Positions 1-8,984 of a stretch of 64,000 bases of DNA are shown piece by piece; the stretch's first letter is position 1, and each line of letters starts with the position of its first letter. Made by a program: the position numbers and the translations under genes. The DNA is from Adiantum capillus-veneris (lineage: Eukaryota > Streptophyta > Polypodiopsida > Polypodiales > Pteridaceae): contig CM043952.1 in assembly GCA_014529385.2 (NCBI GenBank), positions 152,177,057 to 152,241,056 on the forward strand, written 5' to 3'. The notes under the pieces are model-generated. The model saw only the letters and a list, made by a program, of their open reading frames with translations. It was not told the DNA's origin and searched no databases.

Positions 1-306
1 ATTCATGTGTTCATCTGGTAAGTATACAAATTGATGAGGGCATGAACATCCATCTACTATCACATTTAAGTCGACTACTCCCAATGTCGGTGTTGGGTTC
101 TTGTTGCATCCTTTAACAGTCGCTATTCCGGCTGTCAAAGACTGACTTGTTGCTTTCTTGTACGTAGAATAACTCACTGCATGTACTCGAGCTCCTGTAT
201 CGACCAATGCATTTGTCCTATGATTGTTCAACTGTACTTTGATGCGAAGGTCCATTCGACAATGCGATATAAGCACATACTCTCTTTTTATAAGACCAAT
301 CACCAT
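1..306 (-). pseudogene. Retropepsin (aspartic protease) fragment of an LTR retrotransposon, cut by the window edge
   Basis: Reading the minus strand from an ATG at 306 gives about 102 codons without a stop, running off the left edge. The catalytic motif is visible as ALVDTGARVHAVS, the DTGA signature of retroviral-type proteases, followed by a segment with VVDLNVIVDG that fits the second half of the fold. Such proteases mature the Gag-Pol polyprotein of LTR retrotransposons. The fragment points away from the gag copy that starts just to its right on the plus strand, so the two probably belong to different insertions. The lineage cannot be set from this piece; it resembles gypsy-type proteases more than copia ones, which usually have DSGA. 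Whether the gene is intact beyond the window is unknown. Confidence 0.7.
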
Positions 307-311
307 GGAGC

Positions 312-3030
312 TCAGGTTTACCTGGATCCTAAGGAATAGTATGCCATTTACATTGATGACCATGACATAGAGTTTGAAGAGGAAATCAGGGCAAACAAAC
401 AAGGAAAAATGTATATGGATAAAAATGGAACTCAATATTTACAAGTTGAAAACCCTAACGCGATAAACAAATGGGGTTAGAAGTAAATACCATAATTCCA
501 GATATGGCAGCAAAAGAATGACCACTGACTTTAGAATTCGGGATACAATCAAGTTGATTTGAAGCCTTTGAAATGGCTTAGCACAAATAATCCTAGGATC
601 CGAGTCTATTGTTGGGAGGATAGAAACGTCAAAGATCTTCTATGGACTTCTCATGCCAAGTTAGGACAGTTAACACCCATGAAGATCATCTATATCTTCA
701 AAATCAAAGACAAGGGTTCAACAGATCTACCAACCTACCTATTTAGGGATTTTTATAACAATAACTTTGTTATGATGAGTCCTGAAGAGGTGGAACAAAC
801 CAAATATCAAGGGTACTCCATAAGGAATTGGATATTGGGCCAAGGACCATAAACTATTTCAAGAGATAAACTCCGTGAGAGATCTTTTGAGAGTAATGTT
901 AAAAAACTAGAAACTACCTCATCACAAAGAAAACCGGGTGACACTAAAGCCAGTCCACGGCTACATGAGTCACTATTTCCAACAGACTGGTTTGAAGGAC
1001 TCAGAATAGGACCAACTACAAGGAGACCGGGAGTTGAACCAAATAGACGTGTCAAACTAGTTGATTTTCAAAAATGGGTCAGAAAATATAGTGGATCTGG
1101 GGATCCATATGACCACTTAGCAAGCTTTAAACAAGTGCCAAGAGCATAAAGTATATTTGATTTCCATACTCAATTTGAGGGCTTTGAAATGACATTAGAA
1201 GAAAAAGCATTGACATGGTTCCAAAACATTCCACCAAGGTCAATCATGGACTTAAATACATTAGCTCAAGGATTTGTAGCTGCATGTCCCAAAACGGGGA
1301 TCAAAGACAATACGATAGCTCAAATCTATAGCTTCAAACAGAAACAAGGTGAGTCTGTTAGGGATTGTGCAACTAAAATGAAACACTACATTACAAGATG
1401 CCCAAAGCTAGAGATACCTACAGAAAAAAGACTAGTATCATTGTTTCTAGAGGGACTGCTAAACAAAGAACTTCATGCTATATTGTATAGCAAGAAACAT
1501 ATGACCCTACAAGAGTGTGTGTCAGATGTTATCAACTTAGGAGACAATTATGATATTTTTAATGAAGAAGATGTCCCTAAGGATAACCAAAGTGAGAAAA
1601 CAACATCCACCAAACCAGCACAAGTGGGTACGACTGCTGCAGCTCTACATGCTCAAAAGGATGAATGACATGGTGAATAACATGCAAAAAGCACCTATGA
1701 GGGGACCAGGGCAAGGGATGCCTCAACAGGGACAATCAATTAGGCCGCAAAAATGGTATGCAATAGAGGGTAAATGGACCAACCATGAGACCAATGAGTG
1801 CTATTATCGACCAAAGTATGATGGGAATGTTCAGTATGTGCCTATGAGGCCACAAGGACAACCCATGTACAGATATCAGTCTAATATGGCCCCAGCTCAA
1901 AGACCACCGATGGGTATGGAAAGACCTCAACCCATGTTGGGTCAACAACCTCTATATCTTGGACATAATGCAGTGCATGTAAAGTACATGCATTCAGAGG
2001 GAGTCATAGATGAATAAGCACTAGTGTCTATTACACCCTATGCTGAGCCTAGTCCATCTACAGTAATGGTAGAAGGAGATTGGCATAATTCACATCCACC
2101 ACCAATGGAAGAACCAGTGATTTATACTACACTAGAACTTGCACCAATGTACTATTTAGCTAGTCAAGGTGTTAGACCTCCTATGGTAAGACCCATGATT
2201 AAGCCAAGAACTCGGAACTGTCATAAATGTGGTGCAGATGATCATTGGAAAAATAAATGCCCAGAGCCTGACAAGAACATTAAGCCAATTGAAGCTTATT
2301 GCATACAATGTTGCAAAAAGGGAGGACACTTCCATGAAGATTGTCCAAAAAATCCTTTAAACAAGGGCAAAACAGTAGTGAGCGTAGTCCAAGTGATACC
2401 TTGTAGCTCATCTGAGAGTGAACCAATTGTTCCAATCAAGGTAATGCCCAAGCTAAGAAAAAGAAACATAGCTCCTCTGATGATTCAGAGAATACTAAAA
2501 TTTCCTCTCAAAAGACCAAGAGAAGTAGAAGCAAAGGTACAAGATAAGAAAGCAAAAAAAAAAGGGCTGAAATAGAGGAAAAAGCCAAGAAACTATTCGA
2601 GGAAAAAGTAAAGGAAACTGGAAGTGAAATCAAAGAAACCACCGTGAAATCTGGAGGGTCAATTTTGGTAGACAAAATTTTTGAGGCTATTAATGTAGCC
2701 TTGGAAGCTTACCAAGAGGGACTAAAAGCAGGCCAAAACATGGAAAACAAATGGAAAAATTATCCTTCTCCAGACATGGAAGCAGCTAAGCTTGAAGCTT
2801 ATCAAAATTTGGTAAGAATTACTCAAGAGATGCTGGAAAAACAAAAACCCAGGCTTGAGAGTATAGCAAAACCTGAGGAGTTTGTGGTAGGAAAAGAGAA
2901 ATCCGACGTGGTGGTAGAACCCCACCTTGAAACAAAAGAGCCAAAACTCATAGTGCCTAACAATGAAGATGCCTTAGATGGAATTCCATTCATAGAAGAA
3001 GACTGGTCGGGGCACTTATGGGAAAAATGA
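312..3030 (+). pseudogene. Decayed retrotransposon gag gene, family shared with 35.6-39.6 kb (copy 1)
   Basis: Plus-strand frames together spell a retrotransposon Gag. An N-terminal part (559-852, KPLKWLSTNNPRIRVYCWED) is followed by a Retrotrans_gag-like core at about 1060-1560 (YSGSGDPYDHLASF, FHTQFEGFEM, ALTWFQNIPP). A linker follows, then two CCHC-type zinc knuckles near 2218-2343 (CHKCGADDHWKNKC, and CIQCCKKGGHFHEDC with one extra spacer residue). The lysine-rich C-terminal part reaches a stop at 3030. The reading is broken by in-frame TAA at about 1167 and 2015, a frameshift near 1650 where a dozen bases are missing relative to copy 2, and a frame change at an A10 run at 2554-2563. Copy 2 at 35.6-39.6 kb aligns part by part. 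No protease or polymerase follows, so this is a truncated or gag-only element. The gypsy affiliation is inferred from the Gag type. Confidence 0.75.
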
Positions 3031-3290
3031 GAGGGTCTATCCATTTGAGTGGAGTAAGACACTCTTGTCCATACAATGCTTGAAAAGGAGACATTCCAAT
3101 TGAGCGTTGGAATGAGGAATTATACGCAAATTCAACCAAATACAAATATCTAGTCCACTTACTCTGCTCATGCATACAATTAGCTCTTAAAATGTCTTCA
3201 ATGATTTGATTTGTACTTTCTGTCTATCCATCAGTTTAAGCATGATAAGCAGTACTAAAGGCCAACTGGGATGGGGGATTATAAAGAGTT
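3030..3290 (-). pseudogene. Ty3/gypsy integrase fragment (end of the catalytic core)
   Basis: The minus strand reads through the end of a gypsy integrase core: LAFSTAYHA, then TDG with a stop where Q is expected on either side, then TNQIIEDILRANC, EFAYNSSFQRSIGMSPF and ALYGQE. In gypsy integrases the segment normally reads AYHPQTDGQTE, followed by the EFAYN and GMSPF blocks, so the match is clear although two stops interrupt it. Only about 85 residues remain. The upstream catalytic residues and the reverse transcriptase are absent, and homology ends at about 3030, where the plus-strand gag copy stops. It is a small scrap of an otherwise lost element. Confidence 0.75.
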
Positions 3291-3390
3291 CTTTGATAGA
3301 AGAGTATGCAAGGTTGATAAAGCTATGAACAATTTTCTTATGACAACTTTGTCCACATGCTAGTTATCTTTCAACTACCCATATCTATAA

Positions 3391-4330
3391 AAACCTAGGA
3401 TTAGTGTAATTCCACCTATAAATTTTGAGATTTTATCTTCAAAATTCAAAGCAGAAGGTGAATAAACCTACAAACTTTTGAGAAATTTAGTGTAAAACCC
3501 TTCTCTTAAATTTTCCATGTTTATATGAGCACAGCTCAAAGTTCCTAGACTGCTCGGGGTTTGTAGGCTCCTGAGTTGTCCGTCATGCCTCGACCCAGAT
3601 TACTCACCCAACATGTGATGCCCCTATGCTAAATACACTTCTTAGAGCCATGGTGTTTGACTTTCATTGTAGTCCTTTGAAATGCTTTTCCTAATGCATC
3701 TTAGCCCTCCATTTTTGTCTATACTCTATCTACTGTTTGAGAGATGTACATCCACCAATGCCTCATAGCAATTCAAATGGATGGTACGTAGTCTAGCATT
3801 GCATCTGTCCTCCTGCAGAATGATGTGGCCCAGGCCTCGGTCCTTAGCACCTTATAAGGTAACCCCCTCCAAGGGGTAACTGGGAGGTTGGTTGTGCGAC
3901 AACGGACAACATTGTGCCACGTTGAGACAACTGTGTTGGCTAGGAAAGGTAAATCGCAGAGTCCCTAATCATTGCCAAATTTGGTTTTGAAGGAGTTGGG
4001 CAAGGAAACTCACAATAGATGAGGCAAGAAGGTCCTCAAGTTCAACCGTCGTCAGTTTCAACAACTATACAGTATAAACAAAACCCTTCAAAAAATCTCT
4101 TTGAAAGAGATGTGGACTCTTTCATGTACGGGCAAGGACCAATGCTCGAGAAAAACTTTGTTCTGAAAACTTGGCAAACCTACCTATGAGAATTTTAGTG
4201 GTAAACTGACTAAATTTGAAGGTTTTTACACCAAACAACGCTAAATTATCTAAATTTTGTAGGTTTTCTCACTTTCAAATTTAAATTTAGAGGTAAATCT
4301 CAAAATTTGGATTACACTAAACCTAGGTTT
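3391..4330. mobile_element. Non-coding DNA element with long imperfect terminal inverted repeats (940 bp)
   Basis: The left end begins AAACCTAGGATTAGTGTAAT. The reverse complement of the right end begins AAACCTAGGTTTAGTGTAAT. Similarity continues imperfectly inward for roughly 100 bases on each side, including shared AAATTTTGAGATTT and AACCTACAAA blocks. The roughly 650 bases between the arms have no recognisable coding sequence. Long inverted ends with a non-coding interior suit a non-autonomous Mutator-like or foldback element. I could not find a convincing target-site duplication, so the superfamily and the exact ends are uncertain. Confidence 0.55.
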
Positions 4331-4336
4331 GTTTTT

Positions 4337-4444
4337 TCAGCCCCTCCCCCTCACTTTCTCTCTTCTCGCTCTCTCTCAATCTTAAAAAAAAAAGACTCTG
4401 AAAGAGCCCGCGTCTGCGTGGACTTTTTTTTTAGAGAGATGGAG

Positions 4445-4478
<34 letters not shown>

Positions 4479-4480
4479 GA
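4337..4480. repeat. Pyrimidine-rich tract followed by a (GA)n tract
   Basis: A C/T-rich run (4337-4383) and an A-run are followed by a GA dinucleotide tract at about 4447-4475. Between them lies a GAAAGAGCCCGCG block resembling the palindrome region near 5530. The rest up to about 5120 shows nothing I can assign. Confidence 0.85.
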
Positions 4481-5124
4481 GGGGCAAGAGTTCATAACTT
4501 CTGTTGGGGACGAGTATACTCTAGAGGCAGCAAAAGGAGACCTCCGTACAACTTGAGAGGTGGGCATGCAATTTCTCGAGAAAGGTTGAACCCATGAGTA
4601 CCCCCGACCTTTCTTCTTGTTTAATCCCCTTGCTTTTCATGACCTTATCCATGCCTCCATTATCATTGATTCTCACTCTTGCATAATTAGTCCCTTATGC
4701 TGAGATTGGTCAATGTGTTTATTAGCACTTTTCCCTGTGCTAAGATTGATCGACCAATGTGTTTGTTGGCTTGGGGGATGCATGAACAGACCAAGGAATA
4801 TATGCCATATTTTGGATGCATGAACCGATCAAGGAATATACATCATATTTTGGATGCATAAATGAATGTGTTGACAAGGAAGGAAGGGGGGTAATTACCC
4901 AAGAAGAGCATGGAGACTTGCAAATGTGAGAGGGAGATTGTATTCTTTTGGCAACTTGGGTAGAGATAGAAAGAGAAGGATGGTGCAATGAACCAAAAAC
5001 AAGAGAGAGAAGGAAGAAGTCACAACACCGTCAAATCCGACAGCTACGGCTACTGCTTATATTCATTTCACCAAAGATTCCTGTAAATCTCATACTCCCC
5101 TGTATGAGGACCTTACCGTTGAAA

Positions 5125-5210
5125 AGGACTAGAGAGGATTCGAACTCAGGCCCCTCGGCGTATAGGACTTTAGAGTCTCAAGCCTAACCAAATGCACCAA
5201 GATGTTGAGC
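5125..5210 (-). ncRNA. tRNA-like sequence, probable SINE head
   Basis: On the minus strand the sequence resembles a class II (Leu/Ser-like) tRNA. A box A-like TTGGTGCATTTGG is followed by TTAGGCTTGAGACT, a variable-arm-like GCC/GGGGCC stretch, and a box B-like GAGTTCGAATCC at 5136-5150. An internal RNA polymerase III promoter of this layout is the hallmark of plant SINEs. The tail downstream of box B (TAGTCC, then CGGTAAGGTCC) resembles a second candidate near 20.8 kb. The acceptor stem does not pair well, so a functional tRNA is unlikely. The 3' end and target duplication were not located. Confidence 0.5.
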
Positions 5211-5284
5211 TGGTACTGCATTCGATTCATCAAGTTCTAAAAAAAACTAGCAAACTCTACGCATGCCTCAGCATCCTGCTTTGT

Positions 5285-5305
5285 CCCCCCCCCCCCCCCC
5301 CCCCC
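5285..5305. repeat. Poly-C run of 21
   Basis: Twenty-one consecutive C residues on the plus strand. Length is likely to vary between individuals and is prone to sequencing error. Confidence 0.9.
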
Positions 5306-5529
5306 TCGGGTCATGGAGCTTGAGGCTGCCCAAGCTTGCTCCGCCCCTCCCTACCTCTACTCGCTCGTCGTGCACCTTTATCATGCGTCTTTACCTTCAC
5401 ACCATCTTCAAAAGATTCCAACTAATGCATCATTTTTTGGAATCGAGGACACATACCTGCTGCTCGAGTCTATAAACCACATTATCGCACTTCTCTCTCT
5501 CCCCCTCTCTTTGTCAAAAAGAAAGTATT

Positions 5530-5561
5530 TGAAAGAGCGCGCGCCGGCGCGCGCTCTTTCA
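5530..5561. repeat. Perfect 32-bp GC-rich palindrome
   Basis: TGAAAGAGCGCGCGCC is followed directly by its exact reverse complement, with no loop. It sits between a C/T-rich stretch and a long GT/GA microsatellite. Confidence 0.9.
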
Positions 5562-5579
5562 GAGCGTTTCTCTTTTGAC

Positions 5580-5749
<170 letters not shown>

Positions 5750-6129
5750 AGTGAGGCCTTGCCATCGCTTTGAAAATGCACCTGCATATATTCTGCGTTG
5801 AATCGATCATGAGAGATGTTTCTGTTTGTCTGTAGATTGTTCTGAAATGCTTGCCTCATCAAATTTTGAAATAGGTTATCAACAGAGCTGGATGAGGTGT
5901 CTGACTGAAGCCAAAGGTCATCAGACCATGACTTGCACTAGTAGAAATATTCCCCAAAGGCTTTCCCTCTGCCACTAATCCCTTCACACACTCTGCTAAA
6001 AGCACAAGTAGCTAGCTGCTCTGAAGCCGCTCGCTTAATTACTTGTTGATTATAACCATCATAAGCTATTCTGCCCTTTGACGTTTACTCCACGCCTTGC
6101 CTCTCGTGAGCAAAGCCAGGGAAGGTGCA

Positions 6130-6130
<1 letters not shown>

Positions 6131-6220
<90 letters not shown>
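6131..6220. repeat. (CT)n microsatellite, about 90 bp
   Basis: A pure CT dinucleotide tract, followed at 6249-6259 by a short G-run. The stretch from 6260 to 6769 shows no gene or repeat that I can identify. Confidence 0.95.
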
Positions 6221-6223
<3 letters not shown>

Positions 6224-6777
6224 GGCTTGCCACTGTTTTGCACGCACGGTGGGGGGGGGGAGCAGATAGGGAGGAGACACGGATGTGTGAGGACGACCGC
6301 AGATGTACACCATTGCTCTTTATTGCCAGAAGCGCACAAAACCTCGGGGGGCGGGAATGTGGTCCGCATGACTGGGCAACATGTGAAGGTAATTAGATTA
6401 ACGTCATGAGGTTGAGAACGAAGGGATATTAACAAATTTACCCTTATAATATTGGGGTAGAGCAAGGTATGTCTGGTAAGATGATTTTGACCTACTCGTT
6501 CAACTCTAATTCAATTGCCACGAATCTTCATAGATGTTTCCAAATCCTTGCAATCTTCACAAGAATGCAGGGTAAAACCTAGATTTTGGTTCGATTGGAA
6601 CTAGAGAAATCAAGATCTATTGCCCTTGGCCATTCAACACTATCTGTCATAGTCCACGGTCCGAGGGCAGCAACCTACAGCTGTACATCTACTGTTGATT
6701 AAAAGGCGTAATCTCAAGCTCCCTGCTATCGATGCTTGCCAACTCAGCAGACGAAACCCATGGAAGCCAATATAGTC

Positions 6778-7131
6778 CAACGTAACCGCGAAACGTTTCA
6801 CCCCGAAACATGGCGTTTCACCCCGAAACGTTTCACCTTAGGCTAAGGCCTCACTAAAACGTCAGACCGAAATGCCAATTTTGTGTGTATATAGTGTTAT
6901 GTATAGACAAAATAGGTGTTCACAGTGCAGTGAGTAAAGACACATACTATGTTAACCTTGAAATAGCATATACATTATAAATAAATAATTATTCAATGCC
7001 CACATTCTCAAAAGGGATTTAAAAAAAAAAGGAGTTTCACTCTAGGCGTTTCACCTTACTGGTGAAACATTTCGGACGTTTCACCCGTTTCGTGTTTCAA
7101 GCCTGCTGAAACGCGTTTCGCGGTTTCGCTG
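6778..7131. mobile_element. hAT-type MITE (354 bp) with 8-bp target duplication
   Basis: The element is flanked by an exact 8-bp direct repeat, ATATAGTC, at 6770-6777 and 7132-7139. The left end reads CAACGTAACCGCGAAACG and the reverse complement of the right end reads CAGCGAAACCGCGAAACG, giving 16 of 18 matches. Eight-base target duplications and ends beginning CA are typical of the hAT superfamily. The interior has no coding sequence. Both subterminal zones are rich in GTTTCAC/GTGAAAC and GAAACG motifs, as expected for transposase-binding repeats. It would be moved by an autonomous hAT element elsewhere. Family-level naming needs a repeat library. Confidence 0.85.
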
Positions 7132-7442
7132 ATATAGTCTGCAATCTCTATCCTGCGAACAAATCAGCCAATGGAACGGTCTGTAGTGCTAACACATCAG
7201 CGGACGGAATGTTGAAAGCGATAGGCCACAATTTTTCTGCGGGATGAAGCAATCATTGCATGCCATGTCTACAGCCATAATTTTGTGCAAGATGGGCCAA
7301 TCATTGCATGCCAAATTAATGCCTAGAATTTGTCATCTACATTGTTGAGGGCACTGTCACCTGCACTGTTCACTGCCTGCATTATTGATGGCACTGTAAC
7401 CTACATTGTTGATGGCCCTCCACCCTTGGACTTTTGTCAGTC

Positions 7443-7571
7443 GGGAATGGTCCTGAAGTGACCATTCCCCCTTCAGGACCATTCCCCCGATATAAGTGCG
7501 ACCTCGTGGCAACCGACCTTTGCCACGAGGTCGCACTTATATCGGGGAATGGTCACTTCAGGACCATTCCC
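7443..7571. repeat. Long hairpin (129 bp) with a 7-nt loop
   Basis: Bases 7485-7512 and 7520-7547 are perfect inverted repeats of 28 bp around the loop CCGACCT. Bases 7443-7467 and 7547-7571 are perfect outer arms of 25 bp. The left side carries an extra 17 bases that partly repeat the CTTCAGGACCATTC motif. Total pairing is about 53 bp with one bulge. It could be a foldback MITE or a source of hairpin RNA. No target duplication was found, and 7580-7920 shows nothing else. Confidence 0.85.
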
Positions 7572-7924
7572 TCCACCATCAAATCAATGCGGTAACGTTG
7601 TCTAGAAAATTTGCCTGCAATGTTTAAAAAAATAAGATCACCATGCGATGTCCGGTTGTGCATGCTTGAGGTGTGCAGGTGCTGCACCAAGCCAGGCCTT
7701 CGTTGCCCTTCACCCAGCTAGCAACGACGAACGCTTCCCCCCTTTGCCATGCTAGTGACAACGAATATTGCCCCCCTTTTTCTTTTCATTTTTACTTCAC
7801 TGTACGCGAAATCCGCATTTGATTCTCGTCTACCTTTCTTTTTCCAAAAACATAGGCACATACTTTTTCTATTTCTTTGTCCTCTGCCATCTACATCGCC
7901 AACAACCTGATAGCATCAAAAAAA

Positions 7925-8224
7925 AAAATGTGCTGACAAGTGGGGACTCAAGCACTTGAGCACTTCTGACACCTTAACATTGTCTTGTCCAACTGCCTTC
8001 TTAAGGGGAGGATCACATAAGATCTGCGATTTCTAAGCACTACTTTGGAGCTTCTGAGCCTTGATGTAGTCCCATACTCTCTTGAGGGCATCAAGCCTCG
8101 TGGTCTCCGAGGTTTGCGAGATGGGAGCCAGGCTGGAGGAGACGCTATAGAGGATCTGAGCGCCACCTTTGGGCTCGGGCTTGGGGTCCGGTTCGGGAGT
8201 AGTTTTGAGTTTGGCCTTGGGCAC
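7925..8224 (-). pseudogene. SWIB/MDM2-domain protein pseudogene
   Basis: From an ATG at 8224 the minus strand encodes a Lys/Pro-rich start (MPKAKLKTTPEPDPKPEPK), then RLDALKRVWDYIKAQKLQ, an in-frame TAG at about 8033-8035, and KSQILCDPPLKKAVGQ with NVKVSEVLKCLSPHL to about 7937. The pattern AxKRVWxYIKxxxLQ, then an I-x-CD-x2-LK block, is the conserved core of the SWIB domain. That domain is found in plant chromatin-remodelling subunits and in small organellar SWIB proteins. The single stop falls in the middle of the domain where family members have an uninterrupted loop, so the copy is probably dead. No intron is visible, which suggests a retrocopy, but no clear poly-A tail is present. The stretch 8225-8610 has no other recognisable feature. 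Confidence 0.7.
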
Positions 8225-8610
8225 TTTCTTGCTCTTCTATTCATCAATTCATGCAAAACGCAGAGTAATCACACACTAGACCAGGGGCAAGATACCGCTC
8301 AATGGCAAGACGAAGGATTGCGATCGATGGCGAGAAGAGGGATTGGGATTGGCTGGGGTTGAGCGATCGGAGCTGGCACATGCACGTACAATACCCAATA
8401 TTGTAGCAACAAGGCTAGGAGGAATGAGCAACAGCTTGCACTACTATGATATGATTCCTGCAGCCACCAATATTTCAGATGACTACAAGTAGTAGTACTA
8501 GCACCAGCGTACATTCAAAGATCATAATAATTCATTGCTTATTGGATATGATGCTGGTCACTACACTGCAAAATTGTTATAAAATCTATTCTAAAAATAT
8601 ATTCTCACAA

Positions 8611-8945
8611 AAAATCGATCACAGAGCGTATGATAAGGCCTATGATAGAATTGAATGGGAGTTCATACTTCAAAGTCTATATCATATGGGTTTGGATAGA
8701 TTCTTTTCCAAATTCTTTTTGGGAATGCATCAGCTAGAATTTCAGTTAATGGTACTCTTACAGATGTTATTTCATTGGATAATAATATTTTCAAATATTG
8801 TGCTACTTTTCCTAAAAGTAAACTTTGATCTTTTGGAATTTAGGAGGTAGTCTATCCATTGAAAACTCTTTTTGTTGTAGTGCATCAATATATAACAAAC
8901 AATAAATATTTTGCTGATGATAAAATTTACTATATTGCGTACAAA
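8611..8945 (+). pseudogene. LINE (non-LTR retrotransposon) reverse transcriptase fragment
   Basis: The plus strand reads KAYDRIEWEFILQSLYHMGL and FFSKF, the conserved palm block of LINE-type reverse transcriptases. About 200 bases further, after indels, comes the catalytic box YFADD (FADD codons at 8910-8921). The spacing is too short and the frame is lost between the blocks, so only a compacted remnant of the domain survives. Endonuclease and RNase H regions are missing. It abuts the 5'-truncated copia copy that begins at about 8985. Confidence 0.65.
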
Positions 8946-8984
8946 CACTTGCTCGGGTTTGTCTTTGCTCGGAAAAACTTGCTC

